Position numbers and translations under genes: made by a program | NCBI GenBank assembly: GCA_028023455.1 | Contig: JAQFVV010006293.1 | Span: 1,501,844 to 1,565,843 of the forward strand | Origin: Epiperipatus broadwayi | Lineage: Eukaryota; Onychophora; Udeonychophora; Euonychophora; Peripatidae | Reading direction: 5' to 3' | DNA: 64,000 nt | Part shown: piece by piece, positions 48,211-60,099 of the stretch | How the letters are laid out: each line of letters starts with the position of its first letter | Numbering within the stretch: position 1 is the stretch's first letter | Notes under the pieces: generated by a model | What the model was told of the DNA's origin: nothing | Seen by the model: only the letters and a program-made list of their open reading frames with translations | Databases searched by the model: none

Positions 48211-48492
48211 TTGCATTTTTATATTGGACTATTTCCATCATCTAATATATGTATTGAATGTCTTTAGAAAAATTTAACTTTATTTAAATATTCCAAATAC
48301 ATTCAACTGTTAGTAATAAACAGGTTATTATATGCACAATGTTTCAAAAGGTTTTATTCTCTTTTCTTTTTCAGGCGATGTGCTATTACTAACAGTTGAA
48401 TGTATTTGGAATATTTAAATAAAGTTAAATTTTTCTAAAGACATTCAATACACATAAAAAGATTATGGAAATAGTCCAATATAAAAATACAA
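48211..48492. repeat. long near-perfect hairpin (~108-bp arms)
   Basis: The left arm 48211-48318 and right arm 48384-48492 are reverse complements over almost their whole length; for example TTTAACTTTATTTAAATATT pairs with AATATTTAAATAAAGTTAAA. A few differences occur near CATCTAATATATG. The spacer is 65 bases with no repeat. It could be a foldback transposon or a template-switch palindrome. High arm identity suggests recent origin. Confidence 0.88.
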
Positions 48493-48494
48493 CT

Positions 48495-49815
48495 AGAACG
48501 CCATCATCATAAATCTTTAGGAAAACAATAATATATAATATTTAAAATATGATGTGCTGGAATGTTAGCTTCATCAGTTCAGCTAATAGTAGCTAATTCT
48601 TAACTAGTGTTATATATATACACTAACTATCAAAGGAAAAATTATATTTTTTGTCTTGTTAACATTTTCAATCTACTTTATAATAATCGATTAAGGAGGG
48701 AAAAGTATATTTGAAGGGTTTACTAAAAAGCTTAATAAATAAATATACTTTCTTATCATCCTAAAGTTAGTCCATTATTTATTAACATTAAGTAAAATCA
48801 TCATAAATTTATGAGCAAACCACATTATGCACTTATATTAAACAAATATGTAATAATAACGAGTGCAGAATGATTCATTATTACTGCGAATATAGGATTT
48901 TGAAACAGAGAGCTTAAATGATGACATTAAGAAATAATTATATGAAAATAACATTAATTATATCTTCTCTAAGATTAATAAATTCAATAGCCCACTGTTT
49001 CAACACATTGGCATATAAATCAATATCAAATATATTTTAAACAACCACAAAGAAATACAAGCACAGCCGCAGTGATAGATAATTAGGATTCAATAAGAAA
49101 TTTGATTTATAAATTACATGGTTTAGATATTTTTTTTAAGTTAACCCTTTCTTAGTGCTGCATAGACTCAAATATTTTAGCATTTTCTGATGTTTTTATT
49201 TGTCTCACACATCAATGTAAAGTATATAATAAGATGATTATTACTTATCAGAAAATAATAAATTTGACTTCATTTGATAGATATTTTTGTTTACTATTGA
49301 AATAAAATTTAAATGTTCACATTCTTTTTCTGTAAATATTAAAAAAATGAGATTGTAAGTAAAACAAAAAGTTTACATATCATCGTTTCTAGAAAGATTA
49401 TTTTCAGTTTATAAAATCAACAAAATATTTATTAATTCTTATTATTTTTAAAAATCGAAACGAATATTTATTTATTTCACTTATATCTAACAAATTATGC
49501 TTTAAAAGTTTAAAATATTTAATTATTTATTGCAAAACTGCGATATTTTCGTACTCGTAAGTATAAGTAGATTGCTTGCGTAGAAACTAAACTTGTAAAT
49601 TGCTTCAGGCCATATTCACATTAGCTGCTAATATAACATATTTTTGAAAATAAAGTATTTCAAATCAAAATAAGTTATTAATAATTTATATTACTTGATA
49701 TCTAATAAATATAGTGTAAATTATTTTTAAAAAAATATCTAAAACCATAATGAAATCGCAAATAAACACGTTTTAAGTCATTGGAATAAACAGTGTTGTA
49801 AAATGCCAAACATTT
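48495..49815. other. non-coding A+T-rich stretch
   Basis: No supported feature. Confidence 0.4.
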
Positions 49816-49820
49816 TACAG

Positions 49821-49871
49821 CCTTGGCAACAGACAATGGCTGAACATGTCAGGGCTGGGCTTATGTCTAAT
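49821..49871 (+). CDS. possible small coding exon (51 bp)
   Basis: A G/C-richer block is bounded by an acceptor-like AACATTTTACAG and a strong donor-like GTAAGA. Two frames are open: PWQQTMAEHVRAGLMSN, or with one base offset LGNRQWLNMSGLGLCL. The second is phase-compatible with the island at 51050-51113; the first looks more protein-like. No family is recognised. It may equally be chance. Confidence 0.25.
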
Positions 49872-51049
49872 GTAAGAATGGGAGTTTTGAATTTCCTGCC
49901 TTCTAGTGCAAATTTCTCAGGGAAAAATATATAATAAAATATATCATTTTACACATATTTTAATGTATAATACTTACAAAAAAATTCACCAGGTGACGAA
50001 TGAGTCAAAACACGCAAAACTGCGGAATACAATTGTGAAAGGTTAAACAATTTATAGAGTCTAAAATAAGAATTAATTTGAATGTTCAAGGATTACTTTT
50101 AGTTGCACTTAGGTAGTTTTTAAATTAAGAAATACAAATTAAATAGCAATTAACCCAGAGCTCTACAGTTTGGATTTTTATGTTACCAGTTATTTATTTA
50201 ATTGGAGATATAGGCACTTAGACTTCAGGCTTGGTGATAGTCTTCTTGGGCAAGTTCCTGTTGTCTTCTTACAGTAGGCTGTGGCTGGATAATTTCATCT
50301 TGCAGTACTCTGGTTGTTACAGTCTCAGATGGCAGTAAACCCCACTGTTCTCATGGAGAAATAGCAAAACTCTGCCTTCCCTAGCCAGACATATTAAAAT
50401 TTCAATGGCTTGGAGTGTGTTAGCAACACTATACTTAAAACATGGATTCTCTCTTGCAAGTTTAAATATAGCCTATTTATACATCTCAGATCCATGCACT
50501 TATACATGGAGAATTTATTTAGCCTGAAAACCCATTAAGTGAAGGAATTGCACAGGTTGATTTGAAAACTTTTGTTTGAATCTTCTAGGCATTATAAATT
50601 TTTCCAGGCAGTTCAATAGTGGCGGTCCATTGATTTTACTCTGTAACTGTTTTGTTTTAAACAATTTAGAGTTCCATTATTACTAAAACTTACAAATGGA
50701 TTTTTCTTTATTTTATCACAGGTGCTGCAGTTTAATGCAGATTTTTGTTTACTATGATTTTTACTTTTAATTACTAAAACTAAAAACTGTTAACAAAATT
50801 GAATTATGCCACCCTATATATGTATAACAATATATGTTGGATTATACATCTACATACGAATTTATAACAACATAAATTAATAAATTGACCTTAAAATATT
50901 AAAACTTATAACATAAACATTTTTTAAATAGTAAACAAAATTTATCTGCTGTAATACTTAATGTAATATGTATTTACAGCGTTTATCTGTATGTACATAT
51001 ACAATGCTACACATATAGCCATGATAATACTCATATTTATTTCGATTAG

Positions 51050-51113
51050 GTTTGAACCTAGCACAGATGGAGTTGGTACTCCGGCTGAAGATGAAACTAT
51101 GAAGGATCAAAAG
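51050..51113 (+). CDS. possible coding exon of a host gene
   Basis: A compositional island between an acceptor-like TATTTCGATTAG and GTCACC. Only one frame is open, giving FEPSTDGVGTPAED followed by ETMKDQK, an acidic, hydrophilic peptide. If the GT is not used, the frame ends at TAA after VTFH, so it could also be a terminal exon. No family is recognised. If real, much of this window would be intron of a large gene on the plus strand. Confidence 0.33.
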
Positions 51114-51129
51114 GTCACCTTTCATTAAT

Positions 51130-53020
51130 AGTAGAAAATGAAAATATCAGTATTGTTAACAAAAGTTTAATTGATTTATAATTGTCATTTGACTTTTTAT
51201 ATATTATTTGTTCACAGTTAAAAATAGTAGTTTTAAAAAAGTATTTGGAAAGTTTTGCTATAAATTACATATATGTTTATCTGAAGTTATTAGATATTTA
51301 AATGTAAAATTAGTGCTTATTTTTCTTTGGAATACTGTACATTATTAAATCAATTTTTTTTTTTTTGCTATCTATAAGTTAGAATTTATTTACCTTAAAT
51401 CATTTTTTTATTTTAAATTTGAAACCTTTTTTTTTTTTTTTTTGCAATTAATTAATCAAAAATTATTTTGTTAAATAAGTTATTCAGGTGCAGTACTACT
51501 ATTATTTTTTTATTGAAGTAGATCATTAGATAATATTTTGATAAGGAAAAAAGAGAAACCTAGTAATTGGACATGGAAATCATCTGTTGTAAATATAAAA
51601 TACTAAATTATTTTCCAATTTCTAAGCAAAATATATGAATTAGACTCTTATTAATTTTTTGTCTGTAAAATGTTATTTGAATATTTCCAAAGTACAATGA
51701 AGCATATTTCTGCAACAGTTAATTATTTTCATTCATGTTCTTGTAAATGTCTTTCTCTGAGAATCACTTTTTATTGAATCTTAGTCTGATTTAGGCTTTT
51801 TTTTGTTAACAATTCTATTCTTTTTAAAATTTCTTTTACTCTTTTTTTTTTTTTACATATTAGTATTTTCTGTTCCTTTAAATAAAACTACCTTTGTATA
51901 GTTAAATTAGGTTTCTCCTAGATATAAAATGAAAACATTACTCATCAGGTTAATTACATGCTAGTTTTTGAGGATTTGGAATTTTTTTTTTACTAGGTGT
52001 GAGTATCAGGGTATCTATTTACTGATCAGTATGCTTAATCCACAAAAATTTCCTGATCTTTATTTGATTCAAACTCATGGTGGACCCAGAGATGGATGTG
52101 TTAGCTATTATAAAGTCTTATCCGTTTAAATCATAATATGAAAAGCTTTGTGTTCTAAATGCAGAGGTAGGTTTCTGGATAAACTACTTTCTGATATTTG
52201 GTCACCACATGATCTCTCATTCGATTATTATCGTATGAAAAAAGAATGGCTTAGACTTTTTTTTTCGTTTGATTTGGTTTTATTTTTATTTCACATTAAA
52301 ACAGGGGAATGGGAGTGTGTGTGTTAATTATTTTTTTATATAATTAATTGGTAAATATTTGAAAATTATTCGATATATTGTATTGTACATTAATAAATTA
52401 AAGAAACAAAGAGAATTGTAATTTATAATTAGAAGTGTAATTAATTATTTGTTGTAAAGAAAATTGTTATGCACAAATGATAATTTCCAGAAAAATTATC
52501 AATTTACCTTATAATTTAAATATTTTTATGTTTCCAAGAAACACAGTGCAACCAAGCATAATCGTTAAATAAAAGAATAAAATTAAAAGATATATATATA
52601 AAAAAAAAACGAAATTAAAAGCCATGTTTTATGCTTGCTCATTTCTAAGTATATTTTTTCTTAGTGCTGTTTTCTACCAGTCTCCACGATTAATCCCTGT
52701 AATGTCTTTACAATTTTTTGTTATCTTGTCAAAAAAAAGAACAAAAAACAAGCAAACAAACAAAAAAAAAACAAAACAGACTTCAGTTAATGCAAAGGTG
52801 ACTTTAAATTTAGACTCAGGCAAACAATTCCCTGTTTTGTATGTGCCCTTCTCATGATACTTACTATCTTATTTTGCATAGTTGCAAATAGTAAATGTGT
52901 ACTTTGAAAGGTAAGTCCATATTTCATAGAATTCAACTTATACAAGAAGTTCATGATCTAGATTTGTTTGTAAGTCAAAAACAATATGTATTTAGATTTG
53001 GTTATAATATAAACACCATA
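51130..53020. other. non-coding A+T-rich stretch
   Basis: T-tracts at 51353, 51428 and 51842. The 77-residue frame at 52624-52857 is low complexity (lysine/asparagine from A-tracts). No gene supported. Confidence 0.4.
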
Positions 53021-53027
53021 TAGTTTA

Positions 53028-53116
53028 CTTGGTGATTGAGTGGTCAGCACAGCTGCCTTATAAGCAGTTGTCTTGAGTTAGTGGGTTCGCTTCCTGGCCA
53101 ATGCTATGACACATGA
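53028..53116 (+). mobile_element. tRNA-derived SINE, copy 3
   Basis: CTTGGTGATTGAGTGGTCAG head, CAGCTGCCTTATAAGCAGTT stem, GTGGGTTCGCTTCC B-box and GCTATGACACATGAA end match copy 4. No clear target duplication; the tail has become an AT repeat. Confidence 0.78.
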
Positions 53117-53119
53117 ATA

Positions 53120-53915
53120 TATATATTATACATTTAGTGATGATGAATTGTTCAGAAGATCAAATAACATTAAGCATCTAATAGCAAATACAGCACATTT
53201 CTTTTCATTGGCAAACTTTCTTTAGCCTTTCATATTATTGACACTAAGGTCTTAGTCAGAGCTCATTATTTTTTAAATCATGCTTGTACAGTTATCTATT
53301 GAGCCATTTCACTTAAAAAAAAAAATCAAAATTGTCTACTTTGAAATACCGATTTTTTAATTTAAAAAATCTAAAAAGGTATCAATGTAATCAAAAACTG
53401 ACTAGTTCAAAATATTTTAGCCCTGCCCTTCACATGCTTGATGACTTTCATTCGTAATATTTTTGAAATAGAAAAAATATTTAATTAAAAATTTATGATT
53501 ATTTTTACACAATGATTGTATAATATAGTTATTAAAAAACAAAACTATGCACGATTCCAATTTTATATTTATAAGTTTTAATTTTCAAAATACAATTTAA
53601 TAAATTGTAGTGCAATGAAAACAAAGGAAAGTACAATGTCATGATCACCATATCTTGAGAAATTGATTGCTAAACATCATTAGCAACAGCGTATTATCAT
53701 CATTTGAGATTTTCTAAAAAATATAAAGCAATTTTAATATTTTTAAGCAGAAATTGATAGATTTACCAAAGATTAATATTTATTCGTTCGTGCTTTAAAA
53801 ATACATTTCTACAAAGAAAGATTTTGTTGATATTTTGAAGACTATTTTTGAATAACATTTTACATTCTTTGTTTTCATTATAAACTCCTTTTTTCAATAT
53901 TTTCAAGTTAAAATA
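53120..53915. other. non-coding stretch between SINEs
   Basis: Nothing recognised. Confidence 0.35.
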
Positions 53916-53924
53916 TGATTTTTT

Positions 53925-54030
53925 TGTAAAGCACTGGTGGTCGAGAGATCAGCACAGCCGTCTTACAAGCAGTTGTCCCAGGTTAGTGGGTTTGCTTTCC
54001 GGCTGATGCTATGACACATGAAAAAAAAAA
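53925..54030 (+). mobile_element. tRNA-derived SINE, copy 4
   Basis: The best-preserved plus-strand copy: GCACTGGTGGTCGAGAGATC, CAGCCGTCTTACAAGCAG, GTGGGTTTGCTTTCC B-box, GCTGATGCTATGACACATG and a ten-base A-tail. Flanks are GATTTTTT at 53917-53924 and 54031-54038. The long variable arm points to a Leu/Ser-type tRNA ancestor. Confidence 0.85.
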
Positions 54031-54039
54031 GATTTTTTA

Positions 54040-54970
54040 GAATGCTTTTTATTTGTAAACATGCATTTCTATTAATTCATGTTCAATATATTGAATTCTG
54101 ATATAGAATAATGAATGGTTAGTTAAGATACAATTCATGAAACATTAGTTCAAGCTAATCATTCTTACATTTGGCTGGAGGCTTGTAAATAATTATTTTA
54201 GTGAGAGAAAACTTTTTTCTGTTCTTTTTTTTTTTTTTTTCAAAATTCTAATTATGAAACTATATAATTTTCCATAAATCTAACCATATTCACACACATA
54301 TAAAGTAGTGCAAAGCAATAGGCTCATTCAGGATGTCTAGAAATAGCCATATTATATTTTTAATAATAGCTTAAGAGTGCTGCTACTTTAATTTTATTGC
54401 CTTATTTATTTTTGTTGCTTGGTTAAGAGAAAAACTTATTCTGCACCATTTATTTAAATAAACTGATTGTAAGAATATACATTTAGAAATTAATTCCAGT
54501 TGAAAATTTTTTTTTTAATAAATAACCGGACAAAAATAGCTTAAATATTTTACTATTGCTCATAGAATTAATTATTTTATTTGCAAATCTTTCTAATGTT
54601 GTATTGTATGAAATTTACTAAGATTTCACAATGTTTTTATGTCGTTACTCTTTAGTTTTTAACTGTATTTTATGCTTCAGCCTATGCTAGTCATATCCAG
54701 ACACACATACATAAAAATACTCTATATAAATGAGAAGATAAATTTAAAGGATTTGGAATGTGGAATAATTTTTTTTTTCAATATTTAAATATAGTTTATA
54801 TATTTGCATTTGATCATTAAAATTAACTAGAAATATTAATCGTGAATAATTCTAATTTCGCTTCTCCTCTTTTTTTATCACAGATATGATCATTAAAATA
54901 AACGAGATGATCATTAACTTAAAAAAAAAATGCTCAAAGAGATTAAAAATCAGCTTTGCAATGTTGTGAA
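54040..54970. other. non-coding A+T-rich stretch
   Basis: No supported feature; T-tracts only. Confidence 0.4.
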
Positions 54971-54974
54971 TCAT

Positions 54975-56290
54975 AATAAATTAACAATTTATCACATATT
55001 GATCATTCCTAACTGTAGTCCTCTTTTGTCTTCTGTTCTTAGTCCTATCTTCCCAATGAAAGCAATCCATATTGCACTTTTTAAAAATATCTTTATAGGT
55101 AATTTTTAAAATGTAAATGAAATCTGTCTCTTTTGCGAAAACAAACTCTATTTCACTGTGAAGTTCTTTTAAAAAGTTTGTTACTATTCTCATTCACTTC
55201 ACATGCCCAATTCAATGAAGATGAATTTTACAGTACTACATTCAATAGTGATATAACCCAAAAAGCCTAAGAGCATGCACGATCTTCCATTTTATCTTTA
55301 AATGAAACTTTTAAATATCTTTATATTGCATTGATAAGAAGTCTATATCTCATTTTCATTCAATAAATTGGGTGAAATAATAAATTGAAACATGTAATTA
55401 ATATGTAGTTAGGTATGCTCCATTAAAGAACTACCCAGCTAAAACTTCATTTACATTTTGTTTTCCATCACTGGCTTGTAAATGATTTGAATTTTTTGGA
55501 TATTAATTATTAAATTAAAGTTTTTTTAGCTTACTTTAAAACATTAAGAGCATTCTCTAGAGCATTGGTTGAATTGGTAAAAATAGCACAATCATTAACA
55601 TATTGTAAATCTACAAGTCACAAAGGTGAAGCTTTTGTTTTGCCTTTAATTGATTAGTTCACTTTAACTCCAACATCAAACTTATATAGCACCACAATGC
55701 CTAATTCTTGAAGCAGCATATAATCTGTTAGAAAGATCAACTGAAAAATAAAGTTGGAACTAAAACATATTTTTGATGAACATCAGTTTCATTTTCAAAA
55801 CTTCATATTATATTTCCTTTCATTTCATCATGTTGTAAATACATTATTTATTTAACACAAATCTATTCAATTAATAAAAGCAATATATAAATCTTTGCTT
55901 TGCTCCTGATATTTTTTTTATTTAGTTTTGTCTGGTAATAAAACCATATCTATATAATTTCTTGGTTCTCTAGAATAGATTGCTTCAAGCCATAAAGATT
56001 TAATGGGTTATTTGGAATGAAGAAATATATATAGTTTCTGCTACCAGTCCAATCCAAGAAAATTTTTAGGAGTAAAGATATGATTTTATATTGTTTTTAT
56101 TAATTGGAAAAGTTTGCAGAAATGGTTGAAATTAACTAATTTCCATCAAATTTAATGTTTTGTAAAATAAGTTGCTTCAAACTTTGTATATTCTTTATTT
56201 TTGAAATTGGATACTATAAAGTCATCCTCAAGATGAAGTGTTACAAATTGTTTTGTCCAAACCTAAATAAGTTATATTCAAGTATTTCCT
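54975..56290 (-). mobile_element. LINE X: reverse transcriptase to C-terminus, decayed
   Basis: Minus-strand order across frames: YGFITRQN and SGAKQRFIYCFY near 55900 (normally YGFRPGRS... and KDLYIAFIDLTKAFD), HDEMKGNI near 55810, then LQYVNDCAIFTNSTNALENA near 55600, where the catalytic YADD reads YVND. ISKKFKSF is near 55500, and the C-terminal frame at 55193-54981 reads ITYKDIFKKCNMDCFHWED and RTKNRRQKRTTV. The homologous C-terminus occurs at 43.7-44.25 kb. Upstream sequence to about 57.5 kb may be more of the element but I cannot read it. The RT aspartate loss and the stops make it inactive. Confidence 0.7.
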
Positions 56291-56492
56291 TGTGTCCAGA
56301 ATATTATTATAATATAAAAGAGTGCTATCCATAGATTTAATACAATTATAATTTCATTTTTACAGAGCTGTGCATAAAAAAAAAAGTAAATTGATTATGG
56401 TGAATAAATGACTATTATCTTTGCAATTCTGATCCAGTAACTATTTAAATTCTTTTAGTCTGTTGTTGAAAGTCTGCCTTAAAAAAATAATT

Positions 56493-56625
56493 GAATGGTT
56501 TTTTGCTCGGGAGAAGTTTGAGCACTATGAGTAATAGAATTGGATTTCGATTGATGAGAGCTTGAGCTGCACAATACCATTCTATTATTGGCCCAAACCT
56601 CATTGGGCAATTTTCTGCCAAATTT
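56493..56625 (+). repeat. dispersed repeat, diverged copy 2
   Basis: See the segment at 6177-6302 for the shared blocks. This copy has GCTCGGGAGAAGTTTGAGCA and GGATTTCGATTGATG, the latter vaguely like a B-box. Confidence 0.4.
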
Positions 56626-56629
56626 TTAT

Positions 56630-57840
56630 TTTTAATTAAAATATTGAAAATACAATTATGGTCAGAGCTGGTCAGGATTTTTTTATTATTATTAGTGAGC
56701 TTAAAATATTATCTATAAGAAGTCCAAGCATCAGTATTATGCTATTAGCAATTTCACAGTTATTAGCAAATGAAATTTAAAGTTATTAGCTAATGAAATG
56801 TAAATTGAACAGTAGATACTTTTAAAGAAGAAATACCAACTTTTAATAGTAATATGTTTGGAATAGAGCATATTTTAGTGTGTTATTTTAAATGGATATT
56901 AAACTTGTTCCAATTGTGTTAATTATAATTTAATCAGTTCATTGTCATTGTTTTTGACATCGATGCATCCAGGTTTTTTATAGTTCATTATAGTCGGTCC
57001 ATGAGCCCTTTGTATTATTTTTAATAACTCATGTCTTAAAGATTACATTAAAGCTTTTAAGAAGAGATTTTTTTTTAATGTTTGGCGTAAAAGTCTTATT
57101 CTGAATTCTCTGAGTCTAATGTTGCAACTTATAAAATGAGTCCAGTTACCATTGCACAAAATGTTTTAATGTCATCTTTTTATTGAAAAATTTCCATGGG
57201 AAAAAGAAAACTAATAAATTTTCATTATAAAGTTAGCACTGTGCAATATTTTTTATCATATTTTTCTATTTATCTACATTTTCAATGAAACTTCCTTTTT
57301 CTTGAAGATGAATTTCATTAAAAGCATCTTTTATCATTCTTTGTTGACAATAACTTAGCTATATCTGTTGTTGTGCATTCAGGTCTCAATGAATTTACAT
57401 TTAATGAAGATTTCATGTATCTATTTCTATTTTTAGAAAAACAACAACATATTTGCCTTTTTAGATCATTACTTTAGCATTATTACCTCCTTTACTATTT
57501 ATATAATTAGTTTTGCTATTTTGATGAGTAATTCATCATTCCAGCTGACCTAAATAGATTAAATAATAAAGACCATGTTAAAACCACCTTTGTAAGGTTT
57601 ATCTACTTTTATGGCGGCCAGAGGATCTCATATTACTCAAACAAATAATCATTTGCTGAATTTGATAAAGGAATCATTTTTGATTGCACTGCTTCATACC
57701 AGAATCCCACCTAAAGAATTCAGTTTTCTAAATCTGAACTTATAGTTACTTTCCCAATACCAAAAAATTGTGTAAAAAAATTAAAATGAATGAAAGCTTG
57801 GAACCAGAAGTTCTGTGTTTAGTTAATGGGTGTAATTCTC
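56630..57840. other. non-coding, possibly upstream part of LINE X
   Basis: Stop-rich. A minus-strand string near 57320 (DAFNEIHLQEKGSFIENVDK) could belong to a LINE linker, but it is not a recognised motif. Confidence 0.3.
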
Positions 57841-57907
57841 TTTTGCATATGTATGTATAATATATAATTGTTAATTAGAGAAGATATTAATTAGTATTAA
57901 AGTTTAT

Positions 57908-57950
57908 CAGCTTAACGTTTTCGAGGATCCATGCCTCATATTCATAGCCT
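57908..57950 (-). ncRNA. hammerhead-like motif after the Penelope-like ORF
   Basis: The minus strand reads GGCTATGAATATGAGG, a loop, then CCTCGAAAACGTTAAGC. Stem II GAGG/CCTC and the following GAAA and GTT resemble a hammerhead; the CTGANGA box is degenerate (CTATGAATAT). Penelope-like elements are known to carry hammerheads in their terminal repeats, so a remnant here is plausible. Confidence 0.4.
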
Positions 57951-58002
57951 TCATAAAATGTATAATAAAATATGCAAATACAAATATTCAAATAAGCTAG
58001 TG

Positions 58003-58431
58003 TTACGTAGCCCATTTCTTCGAGATCTCGAAGCAAGTATCCTTTCTATTAGTGGCATGGATGTTTCCATTGATGTAAAATGCCTCCTTTATTTTTCTTT
58101 TGTGGTCATTTGATTCTGAGCACAATATTATGGGATTGGCGGGTGTGAAGTTGTGCCCAGATTGTTTAGCATGCTCCAAGAATACAGAGGACGTGTTGCT
58201 GTTTTTCTGAGCTCTGTTAAATGTGTAAATATGTTGACCCAGTCTAGTATTGATTGTAGCTTTCGTTTCACCATAATATATAGCATGGCATCCAGCCTGA
58301 GGGCAGGCAATAGAGTACACTACGTGTGGGGTGAACGATCGATCAATGTGGTCTTTAGAGTTGTTAAGCAATCTATTAGAATTAGGTGGAGTTCTAACTG
58401 CTATGTTAAATTTATCGTTTAATGCTTTCAT
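58003..58431 (-). CDS. GIY-YIG endonuclease domain of a Penelope-like element (fragment)
   Basis: A 142-residue open frame. Residues 35-50 hold VVYSIACPQAGCHAIYY, then GETKATINTRLGQH, the GIY-YIG core (Y..YxGET, with the conserved R about ten residues on). HAKQSGHNF follows near residue 107. IKEAFYINGN near residue 121 supplies the conserved acidic residue that binds metal. CP/C positions (CPQAGC) match the cysteine pair found in Penelope-type domains. The frame is uninterrupted from 58431 to the stop, so this is one of the best preserved coding pieces here, but the RT is absent and it is unlikely to act alone. Confidence 0.82.
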   Translation of the reverse strand: MKALNDKFNIAVRTPPNSNRLLNNSKDHIDRSFTPHVVYSIACPQAGCHAIYYGETKATINTRLGQHIYTFNRAQKNSNTSSVFLEHAKQSGHNFTPANPIILCSESNDHKRKIKEAFYINGNIHATNRKDTCFEISKKWAT

Positions 58432-58589
58432 TAGTTTGTTAGATATTTTAGGAATGTAGGGGATTGTTATTCTAGGTAGATTGGTGCGAGGTACATTATT
58501 GTTTATTGTATTATTAAATTTTATGATTTTATTTTTAATAGCTTTGAATTTGAACCCTATATATGTGAAATGAAATGATTTCTTTTTTA

Positions 58590-58680
58590 TCTTTATATCT
58601 TAAAGCTGAATGCACTTTCAGTTACCAGCACCATAATCATAACTCATATTATCTAGCTGAACAATGTTTTCTCTTTTGTT
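58590..58680 (-). repeat. relative of the 43.6-kb hairpin repeat
   Basis: CTTAAAGCTGAATGCACTTT, then CACCATAATCATAACTC, match the reverse complement of the right arm at 43635-43722 (CAGCTGAATGCACTTTTTG, CATCATAATCATAGCTC). Only one arm is evident. Confidence 0.5.
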
Positions 58681-58699
58681 TATCACCTTCCTTTTCCTG

Positions 58700-59785
58700 T
58701 CATCTCACTCTATACATACCCAGTTGACTGACTGTGCATCCATGTATATGGCTATTAAATAAATTGAACATTTTATTTCTGATATCGTCAACAAATATTT
58801 GCATAAATAATATCAAATTTGAAATTAAAGATGATCCAATCTTCTAATTTTTGTCAACGTATGAGTGCTATTATTCTTAGCTGTCTGAGATTATCTGTTT
58901 CAGTTTAATTTACATATATATTTGGGTTAAACATATTTAGTATTTAATATAAGTAGACAGTTTTATATTATATAAACATTTTTTTAATAATAAAATGTTT
59001 TTGTTATATTGCTAACTCATAAATTTTTTATTTTGGCTTTATATAAGGTAAACAAATATTTTTTTTGAAAGCAATAATAAATTTTGATGCATTATTCATT
59101 CATCTTTTTTTAAAAAAAAAAACTTTAATACATAAAATTTTAAATACTTGTTTACTCCAAGACCACAAATTGCAAATTAGTTTCTAAAAATTGTTAAAGG
59201 AAAATGACTAGCTGTATATAAAATAGAAGATAAAAATATTTCTTCAGATTAACAGTAACATTGGTCTTTCTTTCAAAACTTTTAATGAACCTCATTTGTA
59301 TAATGGCTGAAGATATTATATATATTAAAAAAATCTATTATTTAAACTTTGATCAATACTTTTTAATTCTTCTTGTATCTTTATATTTAAAAATGTTATG
59401 CCAGCTTTAAGTAAAATATTTTATAAAGAAAAAAAACAATTCAATATTTTATGTCAACTTATATTAATGCCATATTTCAGTGACAGTTTTTTAATATTAA
59501 TATGTGCGTATTGCAACGCATGTAAAATGATTTTACTCTCGAAGGGTTGACTTACTTTAATTTTTTTTTTTTTGTCGAAATGTATATAATATAGTTGATT
59601 TAAGTTTTATAAAAATTAATATTTTAATTCATTTAATATTTACCTAATGTAACGTATCCACCCTCCTCTCCTGCCACTTCTAGTATGGTTGCGTACTGAC
59701 TATTACTCAAATTGATTACCTGTACATACATAAGTATATATATTGAAAGATTCAGCTATAAATTTCAAAATATTTTATATACCGT
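58700..59785. other. non-coding A+T-rich stretch
   Basis: No supported feature. Confidence 0.4.
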
Positions 59786-59798
59786 ATATATTATAAAG

Positions 59799-60074
59799 CA
59801 GTGATTCTCAATGCGGGTTTTGCATCCACCGAAGTATGAATAAAGGCAATTAATTGTTTTTGTATTTTTTTAAAGTGAAATGTGCAATATACGCACTAGC
59901 TGTTCACCTTATTTATTCCACAGCTTTTTAAACTCATTAGTGATCTATTTATTTGTCAAAATTTTAATGATAAACTTAAAATAACTGCAACTGTATTAAT
60001 TATAAACATTTTGTACTTAGTATGAAGAGTAATGTATAGGCGTCCAAGGGGCACACAAGTGCTGGAAACCACAG
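59799..60074. mobile_element. hAT-like MITE, decayed
   Basis: The left end CAGTGATTCTCAATGCGGG and the right end (reverse complement CTGTGGTTTCCAGCACTTG) look like degenerate hAT termini. The flanking octamers TTATAAAG and TTGTAAGT agree at five of eight bases and keep the central TA. The interior of 276 bases has no frame. Confidence 0.5.
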
Positions 60075-60099
60075 TTGTAAGTCAATCATGTACTGCTTC

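Larger units (their letters stand above)
57905..58570 (-). mobile_element. Penelope-like element, 3' end with GIY-YIG endonuclease
   Basis: A Penelope-like element is a retroelement whose RT is related to telomerase and is usually joined to a GIY-YIG endonuclease. Here only the C-terminal part survives: residues such as VPRTNLPRITIPYIPKI upstream of the open frame, then the endonuclease frame, then a short 3' region with a hammerhead-like motif. The RT is missing upstream of about 58570, so the copy is 5'-truncated. Confidence 0.8.

Noticed and set aside
52624-52857. 77-residue frame with a K/N/Q-rich run
   Set aside because: The run comes from A-tract sequence; no domain and no supporting signals.
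53028-54030. tRNA genes at the SINE loci
   Set aside because: B-boxes are good, but the acceptor stem does not close and A-tails with target duplications mark them as retroposed.
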